A stretch of DNA of 64,000 nt from Bacteroidota bacterium (GCA_023459355.1 JAEWUM010000009.1:124001-188000), one strand, 5' to 3'; counted from the stretch's first letter, positions 1-9,231 are shown. A program made the numbers and translations. The notes: generated by a model from the letters alone, not told the origin.

Positions 1-322
1 CATAATACAACCTGAGCATACTTTCAAATGAAGTAATTTCAGGATCGAAAACTACCTCTACAACTTCCACATGTCCGGTTTTACCGGTACAAACTTCTTT
101 ATAAGTCGGCGCAAAGGTATGTCCGCCCATGTATCCCACTGTAGTAGAGATCACGCCGGGCGCTTTCAGAAAGTGATATTCGGTTCCCCAAAAACAACCT
201 GAGGCAAAATAAGCTTTTTCCATCTGTATGTTGTCTATATCTTTCTTATTTAATGTTATATATCCTGAAAACAAAATCATCAGTAAACTAATTCCGATAA
301 TTCCTGATATAACCCTTTTCAT
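1..322 (-). CDS. msrA: Peptide-methionine (S)-S-oxide reductase MsrA, partial (3' end outside window)
   Basis: Reduces the S-epimer of methionine sulfoxide in oxidised proteins. The visible part encodes a hydrophobic N-terminal segment that looks like a membrane anchor or signal peptide, then the catalytic motif ASGCFWGTEYHF, where Cys is the nucleophile, and the family sequence GYMGGHT. About 107 residues are present before the window ends, so the C-terminal resolving cysteines cannot be seen. The ATG at 322 overlaps the TGA of msrB (ATGA), so the two are translationally coupled. A shorter start at the internal MEKAYFA would give a cytosolic form. The N-terminal segment suggests envelope localisation. 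Confidence 0.9.
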   Translation of the reverse strand, partial: MKRVISGIIGISLLMILFSGYITLNKKDIDNIQMEKAYFASGCFWGTEYHFLKAPGVISTTVGYMGGHTFAPTYKEVCTGKTGHVEVVEVVFDPEITSFESMLRLYY

Positions 323-678
323 GACTTTTTAAAATCGAGCGACAATGAATTTACGCAATGTCGGACATTTTTAGTTGTAAAACCTTCTCCGGTAAAAACA
401 TGGCCTAAATGTCCACCACAGTTTGCACAAACAATCTCTGTTCTGCTACCGTCGGCATCGGGAATCCGTTTTACAGCTCCGGGAATTTCATCATCGAAAG
501 ACGGCCAGCCACAATGAGATTCAAATTTATCTTCCGATTTGTATAGTGAAGCCTCGCACCGGCGACAAACATACAGTCCCTTTTCCTTGTGATTCAGGAA
601 CTTCCCTGTAAATGGATATTCGGTTGCTTTGTGAACAATCACAGCTTCTTCATCGGGAGTCAGTTTATTGTATGCCAT
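319..678 (-). CDS. msrB: Peptide-methionine (R)-S-oxide reductase MsrB
   Basis: Reduces the R-epimer of protein methionine sulfoxide and complements MsrA encoded directly downstream. The 119-residue protein is a complete single SelR domain. It shows the zinc ligands Cys38/Cys41 and Cys84/Cys87, the family sequence HCGWPSF with Cys56 as probable resolving cysteine, GHLGHVF, and catalytic Cys108 in RHCVNS. There is no signal peptide here, although the coupled msrA has a hydrophobic N-terminus. Together they form an oxidative protein-repair operon. Confidence 0.95.
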   Translation of the reverse strand: MAYNKLTPDEEAVIVHKATEYPFTGKFLNHKEKGLYVCRRCEASLYKSEDKFESHCGWPSFDDEIPGAVKRIPDADGSRTEIVCANCGGHLGHVFTGEGFTTKNVRHCVNSLSLDFKKS

Positions 679-706
679 GCTACCAAGCTTTTAGAACTGA
701 GACATA

Positions 707-1174
707 TTACCGTATCCTGTTCAATGATTTTATCAGGGCTTCATCTTTACCAATCGCCCTGATTGCCATGATGCTCAAGATAATACCAACCAGCGGAAAT
801 GAGGCAGGAATTTCCAGGTAAAATGAAGCTTCCAGCGCTTTACCGTATTGCCACAAATAAATAAACATCAACCCGTAAAAACCAGCCATCAGGACTATAT
901 TAGCAATAATCAGACGAATCTGAAGTAATCTTTTCTTAAATAGAAATACAGTTATCAGTGCAATAAGCGGTATTATGGCCATCAAAGCAGTTAATGTCCA
1001 GATATTTGCCAACCTGATATTACCGGACGTATTCATTTCAAATAATCCACGATAACTCATCTCGTAAATTGCAGCCTGCTCCACGTGTTGCAATCCGGCA
1101 ACCGGTGAAAAAAAGGTTACAGTTGTCAGTACAACAACAAGTAACAGGTATAATGTTTGAATTCTTTGTATCAT
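707..1174 (-). CDS. DUF4293 family membrane protein
   Basis: A 155-residue integral membrane protein with about four hydrophobic helices and the N-terminus MIQRIQTLYLLL, characteristic of the DUF4293 family found in Bacteroidetes. Its function is unknown. I place the start at the ATG at 1174, because family members begin MIQRIQ and the upstream extension adds only three residues. It lies 28 bp upstream of msrB and after the nucleotide-sugar genes on the same strand. The short gaps allow cotranscription but do not indicate a role. Confidence 0.75.
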   Translation of the reverse strand: MIQRIQTLYLLLVVVLTTVTFFSPVAGLQHVEQAAIYEMSYRGLFEMNTSGNIRLANIWTLTALMAIIPLIALITVFLFKKRLLQIRLIIANIVLMAGFYGLMFIYLWQYGKALEASFYLEIPASFPLVGIILSIMAIRAIGKDEALIKSLNRIR

Positions 1175-1211
1175 TATGCTCAAAAAAAATTAATATTGAT
1201 CCTTCCGGAAC

Positions 1212-2234
1212 TTATTTCTTCCACTTATTATCGCGGACAGCATATATACGTTCGATGATATCAACAACCTTCATTCCTTCGAGCAAATTTGTTTTTATAT
1301 CTCCGTCACCCATCAGTTTCTCTACTACATTTTCGATTACATAATGATGATTCTGAGCCGAACCTTTGTATTTTCCATAATCGTTGGGTGGATTTGAAGC
1401 GGGAAGTTCAGGCATTTCATAATCCTTGATATGGCAATACACCACCTCATTCATATATTGTCCGGCAACCTTAACTGTTCCCTTAGATCCGATGATGGTA
1501 ATAGCACTTTCGAAGTTAGTATCCCAAACTGCAGTTGAGTAGTTCAGGCAACCCATTCCCCTGCCTTCAACAAAGTTAAAAGTAACGATACCACTATCCT
1601 CAAAATCAGTAAGATGTTGATGGTTGAAGTCGGCAAAACTTCCGTTAATATTGGTGATATCACCAAACAACCAATACATGATATCAATAAAGTGCGAAAA
1701 CTGGGTAAACAAGGTTCCACCATCTAATTTGGCATCGCCATGCCAGCTCCCGGGTTTATAGTAATGTTCGTCTCTATTCCAATAACAATCCAGTTTCACC
1801 ATGTAAATATCACCCAATACTTGTTCATCAACAATTTGCTTTAACCATACAGCCGGTGGAGAATAGCGGTTTTGCATCACACTAAACACATGTCGCGACA
1901 TTTTCAATGATTTAAACAAAATCATTTCAGCATCTTTTTTTGTCAGTGCAATTGGCTTTTCCAGAACAACGTGTTTTTTCGCTTCAAGTGCTCTGATGGC
2001 ATATTCGGCATGGTATCCATTGGGTGTACAAATGTTGACCACATCAAAATCAAGACTTGATTGAATTAATTCTTCATAAGACTGAAAATATTGTTCTTCG
2101 ATATTATCCAGTCCCAACTCATGTTTTGGTAATATATCGCATACGGCAACCAATACCGTGTCTGGATTTCTCCGTATCATTTCGGCATGTCTCTTTCCAA
2201 TGTGACCCTGCCCTACGACTGCAAACCTGATCAT
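1212..2234 (-). CDS. wlbA: Gfo/Idh/MocA oxidoreductase, WbpB/WlbA-like UDP-GlcNAc(A) 3-dehydrogenase
   Basis: Probably oxidises C3 of UDP-N-acetylglucosaminuronic acid with NAD, giving the 3-keto sugar that the neighbouring aminotransferase uses. The Rossmann motif GQGHIG is at residues 8-13 and the family's EKP motif is near residue 92. The length of 340 residues is slightly above the usual 315-320. The identification rests mainly on context: the next two genes upstream on the same strand are a left-handed beta-helix N-acetyltransferase and a DegT-type aminotransferase, the WbpB-WbpD-WbpE set. The 6-dehydrogenase (WbpA) and 2-epimerase (WbpI) are not in this window. Confidence 0.8.
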   Translation of the reverse strand: MIRFAVVGQGHIGKRHAEMIRRNPDTVLVAVCDILPKHELGLDNIEEQYFQSYEELIQSSLDFDVVNICTPNGYHAEYAIRALEAKKHVVLEKPIALTKKDAEMILFKSLKMSRHVFSVMQNRYSPPAVWLKQIVDEQVLGDIYMVKLDCYWNRDEHYYKPGSWHGDAKLDGGTLFTQFSHFIDIMYWLFGDITNINGSFADFNHQHLTDFEDSGIVTFNFVEGRGMGCLNYSTAVWDTNFESAITIIGSKGTVKVAGQYMNEVVYCHIKDYEMPELPASNPPNDYGKYKGSAQNHHYVIENVVEKLMGDGDIKTNLLEGMKVVDIIERIYAVRDNKWKK

Positions 2235-2258
2235 ATTAATCTTTGATTTAACGTATAA

Positions 2259-2834
2259 TTAACTAATTCTTTTAACTGTATCATTTTCAAAAAAGTACTG
2301 CTGCTTAGTCTCCGGACATTCGGCAATACCATGGTGATTGAACTGCAAACGATGTCCATACTCACTCACCCAACCTGTTTGTCTGGCCGGATTACCCACA
2401 ACGAGTGCATAGGGTTTAACTGCTTTGGTTACAACCGACCCGGCTCCTATCAGTGCATATTCACCAATTTCATTTCCACAAACAATAGTGGCATTAGCAC
2501 CTATGCTTGCCCCTTTACGTACAATTGTTGTTTTGTATTCATCTTTCCGGATAACGTGACTGCGGGGATTGATGACATTCGTAAAAACCATCGATGGTCC
2601 CAGAAAAACATCATCTTCACAGATCACACCGGTATAGACAGAAACATTATTTTGTATTTTTACATTGCGACCCAATTTCACACCGGGTGAAACAACCACA
2701 TTCTGACCGATATTACATGCTTCTCCAATTTCACATCCACTCATAATATGTGAAAAATGCCATATTTTAGTACCTTTGCCAATGTGACAACCGGAATCGA
2801 CAACAGCTGTTTCGTGTGCAAAAAAATCACTCAT
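2259..2834 (-). CDS. wlbB: WbpD/WlbB-like UDP-amino-sugar N-acetyltransferase
   Basis: Expected to acetylate the 3-amino group of UDP-GlcNAc3NA to give UDP-2,3-diacetamido-2,3-dideoxyglucuronate, a precursor of surface polysaccharide. The 191-residue protein is a left-handed beta-helix enzyme. Imperfect hexapeptide repeats run through most of it (for example IGKGTKI, IGQNVVVSPGVKLG, IGANATIVCG), and it ends VVGNPAR.TGWVSEYG as in this family. The start overlaps the stop of the aminotransferase gene by four bases (ATGA), and the dehydrogenase follows after 24 bp. This order supports one three-step pathway. Confidence 0.85.
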   Translation of the reverse strand: MSDFFAHETAVVDSGCHIGKGTKIWHFSHIMSGCEIGEACNIGQNVVVSPGVKLGRNVKIQNNVSVYTGVICEDDVFLGPSMVFTNVINPRSHVIRKDEYKTTIVRKGASIGANATIVCGNEIGEYALIGAGSVVTKAVKPYALVVGNPARQTGWVSEYGHRLQFNHHGIAECPETKQQYFFENDTVKRIS

Positions 2835-3958
2835 AGAAATTCAATCAGATTGTTTGTTATATACTGAATTTGTTCATCATCCATTTCCGTATGAATGGGT
2901 AACGATAGCACACATGCAGCTAATTGTTCAGCAACCGGGAAGTCACCCTGCCTGTATCTTTCGTCTTTATATGCTTTCTGCATGTGAAGAGGAACCGGAT
3001 AATATACCATAGACGGAATTCCTTTTGATTGCAGGTGTTTTTGTAAAGCCACCCGGTCGATATCTTTTAATTTCAATGTATATTGATGAAACACATGGGT
3101 TGATGAAGGATTTCGTCCCGGAATCATCAGATTTTTAAATCCGGAGAATGCTTTATCATACGCAGCTGCAACATGTTGTCTTGCCTGAATATAAGAATCC
3201 AGGTACTTTAGTTTAACATCCAGAACGGCAGCCTGTATACTGTCTAATCGAGAATTAACACCCACATAATCATGATAATACCTCACTTCCATACCATGAT
3301 TTGCCACAGCCCGCATCTTTTTGGCCAGTTCGTCATCATTGGTAAAAATGGCGCCGCCATCGCCATAACAACCTAAATTTTTAGATGGGAAAAAGGAAGT
3401 ACAACCAATGTGTCCCATGCAACCCGACTGAGCAGTTGTTCCATCAGCAAAAGTGTAAGTAGCGCCAATTGACTGACAGGCATCCTCGATTACATACAGA
3501 TTATATTCATGGGCAAGTTTCATAATGGCGTCCATATCGGCATGCTGACCGAACAAGTGAACCGGAATAATGGCTTTAGTTTTAGGAGTTATCGCTTTCT
3601 TCAGGGCTTCAATAGCAATATTGAATGTATCAAAATCAACATCAACCAAAACAGGTGTGAGTCCGAGCAAAGCAACCACTTCGGCTGTTGCAATAAACGT
3701 AAAGGTGGGGGTAATGACCTCATCTCCGGGTTTCAATCCCAATGCCATGAGTGCAATTTGCAGCGCATCAGTTCCATTACCTACCGGAATAACATGTTTA
3801 ACACCCAAATAACTTTCCAGATTGTGTTGAAATTCAGTAACTTTACCTCCTTTTATAAAGGTGGTAGAATCGATAACCTCCTGAATCCCGGCGTTAATTT
3901 CCTGTTTTATTTGCTGATACTGGCCTTTCAGGTCGACCATTTGAATTTCAGTTGTCAT
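2831..3958 (-). CDS. wlbC: WbpE/WlbC-like DegT/DnrJ/EryC1 PLP aminotransferase
   Basis: Predicted to transfer an amino group, with glutamate as donor, to the 3-keto sugar nucleotide made by the WbpB-like enzyme. The 375-residue protein has the DegT family landmarks: GNGTDALQIAL, the GDEVITPTFTF segment, EDACQSIGA, and the PLP lysine in SFFPSKNLG near residue 192, followed by GDGGAI. Its ATG overlaps the stop of the upstream ybbR-like gene (ATGA), an unusual link between a core gene and a polysaccharide gene. The exact sugar substrate is inferred from the gene set, not seen. Confidence 0.85.
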   Translation of the reverse strand: MTTEIQMVDLKGQYQQIKQEINAGIQEVIDSTTFIKGGKVTEFQHNLESYLGVKHVIPVGNGTDALQIALMALGLKPGDEVITPTFTFIATAEVVALLGLTPVLVDVDFDTFNIAIEALKKAITPKTKAIIPVHLFGQHADMDAIMKLAHEYNLYVIEDACQSIGATYTFADGTTAQSGCMGHIGCTSFFPSKNLGCYGDGGAIFTNDDELAKKMRAVANHGMEVRYYHDYVGVNSRLDSIQAAVLDVKLKYLDSYIQARQHVAAAYDKAFSGFKNLMIPGRNPSSTHVFHQYTLKLKDIDRVALQKHLQSKGIPSMVYYPVPLHMQKAYKDERYRQGDFPVAEQLAACVLSLPIHTEMDDEQIQYITNNLIEFL

Positions 3959-4938
3959 TTCTCTTCCAGTAAAAACTCTACTTCTTCAGGTTGAATTCTG
4001 ATGTTAGAAATGTAGGGTTTGTTGTTGATTATTTTCAATCTTTTCTTTTTTAAATCTCCTTTTTTGATCTCATTGAAATCAATAACAACATGTATGTCGC
4101 TGTTTTGAAATGCATTAAAGTTCTTTACACTGATATTAAAAATTACCTTGACCTCAGCAGGAAATGAAATAATGGAGATATTCTCCGGATTGTTGATGAT
4201 CTGAACAGGTAAACTGACCGTTTTTTCAGTAAACATCTCTGCACAGGCTTTTACCTTTATCCGATCAACAGAATATTGTACCGATTTAATAGGCTTAATC
4301 GAAACAAAACGGGTAACGGTATCCCGTAAATCTCTAATTTCCAATCTCTCTGTATGCAACTCTGTCAGTTTATTCAGTATGATGCGCGGACCATACACTT
4401 CCACTTCCTCCGGTATAACTTCAATGGGTTTGCAAAACATATACTGACTTTCCAGACTGATTTCGCTGTTTAACCTGACTGGAAGCTTCCTTGAATATAG
4501 TCTTACATAGGTTGTATTGATGTTTTCCGGATTAATCAACAGAATTGAAGTTGAAGGCAGTAATCTTTCAGAAGCCAATGATAACAACTGTAGATTGGAA
4601 ATATTAAAACTTCCCTTTTCTGAATTGCCTTCCTCAAATTTCACATGGACCGGTTCCGGTTTTTTACGCATGTAAGTCCATAAATTTACGCCTAAATCCT
4701 TGACTTTAACCGCAACTTCAGTTGGCAATTCCCTTTCAAACATAAGGTTCTTCGGAACATCTGTGTATTCCAGCGGAATTGAAATTGTTAACTCTCTGTC
4801 TTTATTCAGGGCATTCACAAACCAAAACGTAGCAGAAAGTAACAAAAACGCCAAGAAGCTTAAAACATCTTTTGAAACAAAGAATGATTTAAGCTTCAGG
4901 GCAAATTTAATTAATTTCCTTCTGCTGTAATCAGCCAT
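3955..4938 (-). CDS. YbbR-like domain protein
   Basis: A 327-residue membrane-anchored protein. It has a positively charged N-terminus, one transmembrane helix at about residues 26-44 (FLAFLLLSATFWFVNAL), and an extracytoplasmic part resembling tandem YbbR beta domains. In Firmicutes such proteins (CdaR) regulate the diadenylate cyclase CdaA. No cyclase lies nearby, so that role is not claimed here. Position after nusB and yajC is common in Bacteroidetes. It lies 12 bp after yajC and overlaps the aminotransferase start by four bases. Confidence 0.75.
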   Translation of the reverse strand: MADYSRRKLIKFALKLKSFFVSKDVLSFLAFLLLSATFWFVNALNKDRELTISIPLEYTDVPKNLMFERELPTEVAVKVKDLGVNLWTYMRKKPEPVHVKFEEGNSEKGSFNISNLQLLSLASERLLPSTSILLINPENINTTYVRLYSRKLPVRLNSEISLESQYMFCKPIEVIPEEVEVYGPRIILNKLTELHTERLEIRDLRDTVTRFVSIKPIKSVQYSVDRIKVKACAEMFTEKTVSLPVQIINNPENISIISFPAEVKVIFNISVKNFNAFQNSDIHVVIDFNEIKKGDLKKKRLKIINNKPYISNIRIQPEEVEFLLEEK

Positions 4939-4950
4939 TATCTGATTTAG

Positions 4951-5283
4951 TTATTTCTGCTGTCCTTGCTGTGCATCCTGTAATGACAGAAAGACGGAAG
5001 ATTTATCTACTTTAATCCGAACATTTTCAGCAATTTCGATAATCACGGTGTTGTCTTCTTTAATTTCACGGATTTTCCCATAAATACCACCGGAAGTAAC
5101 AACCTTGTCACCAACCTGCATATTTTCACGTTGTTTTTTTATCTCTTTCTGACGTTTTTGCTGCGGACGAATCATGAAGAAATAGAAGACAACAAAAATC
5201 AATACCATCATCAGGATACCTGACATGCCTCCTCCTTGTCCTGCCGGAGCTGCTGCTTGTAATAATAAGCTTAATAAATTCAT
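4951..5283 (-). CDS. yajC: Preprotein translocase subunit YajC
   Basis: An accessory subunit of the Sec translocon that associates with SecD/SecF in the inner membrane. The 110-residue protein has one transmembrane helix at about residues 20-40, followed by the diagnostic FFMIRPQQKRQKE and then a small domain with VGDKVVTSGGIYG. It sits between nusB and the YbbR-like gene on the minus strand, the usual Bacteroidetes neighbourhood. secDF is not in the window. Confidence 0.95.
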   Translation of the reverse strand: MNLLSLLLQAAAPAGQGGGMSGILMMVLIFVVFYFFMIRPQQKRQKEIKKQRENMQVGDKVVTSGGIYGKIREIKEDNTVIIEIAENVRIKVDKSSVFLSLQDAQQGQQK

Positions 5284-5327
5284 ACTTTTTGTTTTTAATT
5301 TAACACATGCAAATATAGCATATTTTT

Positions 5328-6269
5328 TTATTTCGTGAACATCACAACTTTGATTAGTTTATTTTCTTTTTTAAGCTGTCCCACGACATTATCCAATACG
5401 CCATTAATAAAAGTACCACTCTTGTCGGTACTGTAGTTTTTGGCAATTTCTATGTACTCATTCAGGGTAACATTTACCGGAATTGTTGGAAAATCCATTA
5501 GTTCCGACAAGGCCACCTCCATGATCAGGATATCCATAAAAGCAATACGGTCGAGCTCCCAGTTTTGTGTATGTTCATCAATAATACTCCGGTAGGATTT
5601 TCCGTTTTTTAGTACCCCATGCAACAGTTTCCGGGCAAATTCCGCATCCTCCTCGTCTTTAAACATGGGCAATAATTCCTGATCAGCACCGGATTCTTTA
5701 TCAAACCGTTTAATCGTTTTGATAATAAAGCTTATGACAATCTCAACATCGTCGGTCCAAAAAATACTCTGATCTTCTATCGAATTATCCAGGCTTTCGT
5801 TTTGAAGCATAATTCTTTTGAATATCTTACGCCACACATCCTTATCGGATTGATAATCAACACTCTCCAAATCCATATACTCCTGATAAAAATCACAGGC
5901 GATAATTTCCTCGTAAAGTTCCCTGATTACTTCAGGATGATTTACCCATGATAACTTTCGTTCACTGAGATAACCGGTAAATTGTTTGTTTTTTCTTAGT
6001 TGATCAACAAAAGCATTGTCGATAAAACGGGTATTGGGATTGATATCTTCCGGAGAGGGTCTTAATTTATTTTTTTTTGATTCAATGCGTGAAGCCGCAT
6101 AATCAGTAACCAGGATGATAAGATTGAGCAGATGATAATAAAGATCATAGGTTTTTTCAACACTGTGAAAAAGCTCTTTTTCAACCATAAGGGCAGTTTT
6201 GCCTTCACCCTTATAGAACGCATACAAGATTTGAATAATCTTGATTCGCAACAAAATTCTGTTAATCAT
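5328..6269 (-). CDS. nusB: Transcription antitermination factor NusB (long Bacteroidetes form)
   Basis: Binds boxA RNA with NusE (S10) in the antitermination complex acting on rRNA operons. At 313 residues it is about twice the size of the E. coli protein. The conserved NusB fold is in the C-terminal half (ILHGVLKNG-like segment LLHGVLKN, then VALSEL and NVTLNEYIEIAKNYS), and the N-terminal half is the extension typical of Bacteroidetes. The gene starts the nusB-yajC-ybbR run. A TATCTTTG element on the minus strand at 6300-6307 is a plausible promoter -7 box. Confidence 0.9.
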   Translation of the reverse strand: MINRILLRIKIIQILYAFYKGEGKTALMVEKELFHSVEKTYDLYYHLLNLIILVTDYAASRIESKKNKLRPSPEDINPNTRFIDNAFVDQLRKNKQFTGYLSERKLSWVNHPEVIRELYEEIIACDFYQEYMDLESVDYQSDKDVWRKIFKRIMLQNESLDNSIEDQSIFWTDDVEIVISFIIKTIKRFDKESGADQELLPMFKDEEDAEFARKLLHGVLKNGKSYRSIIDEHTQNWELDRIAFMDILIMEVALSELMDFPTIPVNVTLNEYIEIAKNYSTDKSGTFINGVLDNVVGQLKKENKLIKVVMFTK

Positions 6270-6299
6270 ACAATAAAGTGAACGTTTTCAAATTTTGGG

Positions 6300-6307
6300 C
6301 AAAGATA
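6300..6307 (-). promoter_or_regulatory. Putative Bacteroidetes -7 box upstream of nusB
   Basis: TATCTTTG on the minus strand matches TAnnTTTG and lies 31 bp before the nusB start. I see no convincing -33 TTG at the right spacing, so support is partial. Confidence 0.4.
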
Positions 6308-6440
6308 CTGCTTTTTAGATAAAAATATAACCATTTACTTGTTAATTTCAAAAAAAATACAGAAATTTGGAGTCAAAAGGTCAAAACCACATAACAACTC
6401 GTTAAGACCTTCATAATAAACAATTTAGAAGATATTCGTT

Positions 6441-6848
6441 ATGGAAGTAGAGAAAAGAAAAATTGAACTGGAGAAAAAAGACAACGAAATTATTTATTCT
6501 AAATCCATTAAAGCAGGAAAAAGAATTTATTATCTGGATGTAAAGAAAAGCAGAAACGAGGATTTGTTCTTAGCGATAACAGAGAGTAAGAAAAAAATAA
6601 ACGGTTTCGATCAGGACGCTCAGGTAACCTACGAAAAACATAAGATATTCCTATACAAAGAAGATTTTAATAAGTTCCTCGAAGGGTTGGAAGATGTAAT
6701 AAGCTTCATAAAAAAAGAACAGGGTGAAGCTGCGCCACGTGAATACCCTGTTTCAAACGACTCTGATGGTACCGAATCTACTTCTGATGATGAAAACACA
6801 GACGCCCCGGAGGTCAAAAAGAGTTTCTTCGACAAATTCAAATTCTAA
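6441..6848 (+). CDS. PUR family DNA/RNA-binding protein (DUF3276)
   Basis: A 135-residue protein of the DUF3276/PUR-alpha-like family, which has one PUR repeat (about residues 8-90) that binds single-stranded nucleic acid and dimerises. Visible family features are an aromatic/basic strand IKAGKRIYYLDVKKSRN and the later YEKHKIFLYKEDFNKFLEGL. An acidic, low-complexity tail (about residues 95-123) ends in KKSFFDKFKF. It is divergently transcribed from nusB, with a 171-bp spacer between them. The physiological target is unknown. Confidence 0.8.
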   Translation: MEVEKRKIELEKKDNEIIYSKSIKAGKRIYYLDVKKSRNEDLFLAITESKKKINGFDQDAQVTYEKHKIFLYKEDFNKFLEGLEDVISFIKKEQGEAAPREYPVSNDSDGTESTSDDENTDAPEVKKSFFDKFKF

Positions 6849-6854
6849 CCCTGC

Positions 6855-7886
6855 ATGAAAGCTTTTGCAAGCGACAATTACTCAGGTATTCACCCCGAAA
6901 TACTTGAAGCAATACAGCACGCCAATAACTATCACGAGGTGTCTTATGGCGCCGACCATTTCACCCAAAAAGCCGACGAGCAATTTGAATCCTTATTCGG
7001 ACCACTAAAAGTTTTGTACGCTTTCAACGGCACCGGAGCTAATGTAATTGCGCTAAAATGCTGTACGCTACCCTTTCATTCCATTGTTTGCACGGACACC
7101 GCCCATATACACGTCGATGAATGTGGAGCACCGGTACAAAGCACAGGTTGCACACTGATCCCACTGCGATCAGCTGACGGAAAGCTTACTCCGGAAATGA
7201 TCCGTCCACTCCTGAAAGCCAAAGGAAATGTTCATCACAATCAACCTAAAGTCATTTCAATCAGCCAGAGCACTGAATTAGGAACTGTTTATTCCCTGCA
7301 GGAACTCAGGTCGCTTTGTGACTTTGCACATGCCAACGACCTGTATGTGCACCTCGATGGGGCCAGGATTTCCAACGCGGTAGCTGCGCTCGGTGTTGAT
7401 TTTAAAACGGCAACTGTCGACTGCGGTGTCGACATCATGAGTTTCGGTGGAACTAAAAACGGACTCATGATTGGTGAAGCAGTATTGATTTTCAATGAAG
7501 AACTTAAAAAGCATGCTGAATACTACCAAAAGCAATCGGCTCAGCTTTTTTCCAAAAACCGGTTCATTGCAGCACAGTTTTCGGCTTTACTAAAAAACGA
7601 TTTATGGTACAGAATGGCTTCTCATGCCAATAAGATGGCCCAGTTATTGGCCTCCGAAATTTCCCTTATCCCGGAAGTGAAAATTACCCGTTCCGTGGAT
7701 GCAAATGCAGTTTTTGCTATTATTCCTGAGAAAGCCATCGTACCACTACAGAAGATGTATCCTTTTTACATCTGGGATGAAAACACGATGGAACTCCGGT
7801 GGATGTGCTCTTTCGACACAACCACCGAAGATATTATGAATTTTGTGTCGGCACTGAAACATATAATTGACCCATCTCGTACCTGA
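6855..7886 (+). CDS. ltaE: Low-specificity L-threonine aldolase
   Basis: A PLP-dependent enzyme that cleaves L-threonine and L-allo-threonine to glycine and acetaldehyde. The 343-residue protein belongs to the beta-eliminating lyase family. It opens with FASDNYSGIHPEI, has HLDGARISNA (PLP-contacting Asp and Arg), and has the PLP lysine at 201 in SFGGTKNG. It starts 6 bp after the PUR gene and may be cotranscribed with it. Its 3' end overlaps the convergent NfeD-type protease gene by 53 bp. Glycine produced here could feed the glycine cleavage P-protein encoded near 49-52 kb. Confidence 0.9.
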   Translation: MKAFASDNYSGIHPEILEAIQHANNYHEVSYGADHFTQKADEQFESLFGPLKVLYAFNGTGANVIALKCCTLPFHSIVCTDTAHIHVDECGAPVQSTGCTLIPLRSADGKLTPEMIRPLLKAKGNVHHNQPKVISISQSTELGTVYSLQELRSLCDFAHANDLYVHLDGARISNAVAALGVDFKTATVDCGVDIMSFGGTKNGLMIGEAVLIFNEELKKHAEYYQKQSAQLFSKNRFIAAQFSALLKNDLWYRMASHANKMAQLLASEISLIPEVKITRSVDANAVFAIIPEKAIVPLQKMYPFYIWDENTMELRWMCSFDTTTEDIMNFVSALKHIIDPSRT

Positions 7887-9231
7887 TTACTTCAACAACG
7901 GTATCTTTTGGGATAAAATCTCCTTCAGAAACAGCATCGTACACAACGTTATCAATAGTCACCTTTCCGGACGGACGTAAATCAGTCCGTGCTTTACCCT
8001 GTTTGCCAACCAGCGCTTTATTCTCCATGGGGACAGCCATGTAGCCGGCTTCCTTTTCCAGGTTGGTGTTGAGTGCGATATTTTTTAACAACCCTTTTGT
8101 CCCAATCTTGGCGCTCAGGTATAGAACCAATGCAAATCCAAACGATATCCCGGCAGTTACAGTGAGCAATGCCTTGCCTACGCCTCCGGGCTCTACCGGT
8201 TCAAAGTCGAAATTGACATTCTCCAGCAAACTCAATGTCAGCCCGGCAATAACCAGCACAATACCCGAAATGCCCGCAATACCAAATCCGGGTATGACAA
8301 AGATTTCGACGGCAAGCAATATCAACCCGATGACAAACATCAGAATTTCCCAGTTGGCAGCCAGTCCTTCAATATAAAGAGGTGCAAAATACAACAAGGC
8401 CGCCAACACAGCAACTGCCAGCGGAAATCCGATACCGGGCGTTTGCAGTTCAAAATAAATTCCGCCGATAATCAGCATGATTAAGATGCCCTGTAAAACA
8501 GAACTCATCAGAAAACCTTTTATATTATCCAGTGCAGTTGGACTGAAAGTAATCAACTCATAAGATTGAATACCCAGATTTTTCGTGATTAACTCATCCA
8601 CATTGGCTGCCACACCATCGCAATAACCGTATTGTTGCGCTTCGAGTGTCGTAAATGTAAGCGTTTTCCCGGAATCAATTAAGTTAGGAACCACGGTTCT
8701 TTCATCCACCATAGCCTCAGCTATCAACGGATCTCTTTTCCATTTATAGATAGTGTCATTCCCCTGAATGATGGTATCGCGCCCGTGTGCTTCTGCAGTA
8801 GCCCGCATGGTAGCCCGCATGTACGACTGATACTTATCTGGCATCTGTTCCCCGGTTTGATTGACAACCGTTGCTGCACCGAAACTGGCGCCGGGACGCA
8901 TAAAAATCTTATCACAGGCTATAGAAATCAACGCGCCTGCCGATGCCGCATTGTTATCGATAAAAACATAAACCGGAAATTCTGCATTTAATATTTTTGT
9001 CCGGATCGAATCAGCATACAATACTTCACCCCCGTAGGTGTTCATGTGAATTAATACCGCATCCGCATTTTTCTCTTTAGCTTCATCAAAACCTTTTTGA
9101 GTATACAACCAGGTTGTACTCCCGATTTCTTTTTTGATATCAATCTTATAAATGATTTTATCAGCAGCAGTTATCGAGCTGAACAAATTTAGAACAAATA
9201 TAAATAAAATCAATATGGATATTTTTTTCAT
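7834..9231 (-). CDS. NfeD-type membrane-bound serine protease (ClpP class)
   Basis: The long form of NfeD (465 residues): a signal peptide at 1-22, a ClpP-class serine protease domain, about five transmembrane helices and a C-terminal OB-fold NfeD domain. The protease domain carries the nucleophile in NNAASAGALIS and a likely catalytic lysine region in KWKRDPLIAEAMVDERT. Related proteins act in membrane protein quality control with stomatin-like partners, but no stomatin gene is adjacent. I use the ATG at 9231 because it places a clean signal peptide at the N-terminus. The longer reading frame adds 11 residues without signal character. The 3' end overlaps the aldolase gene. Confidence 0.85.
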   Translation of the reverse strand: MKKISILILFIFVLNLFSSITAADKIIYKIDIKKEIGSTTWLYTQKGFDEAKEKNADAVLIHMNTYGGEVLYADSIRTKILNAEFPVYVFIDNNAASAGALISIACDKIFMRPGASFGAATVVNQTGEQMPDKYQSYMRATMRATAEAHGRDTIIQGNDTIYKWKRDPLIAEAMVDERTVVPNLIDSGKTLTFTTLEAQQYGYCDGVAANVDELITKNLGIQSYELITFSPTALDNIKGFLMSSVLQGILIMLIIGGIYFELQTPGIGFPLAVAVLAALLYFAPLYIEGLAANWEILMFVIGLILLAVEIFVIPGFGIAGISGIVLVIAGLTLSLLENVNFDFEPVEPGGVGKALLTVTAGISFGFALVLYLSAKIGTKGLLKNIALNTNLEKEAGYMAVPMENKALVGKQGKARTDLRPSGKVTIDNVVYDAVSEGDFIPKDTVVEVIRYEMGQLYVSVPTQNS

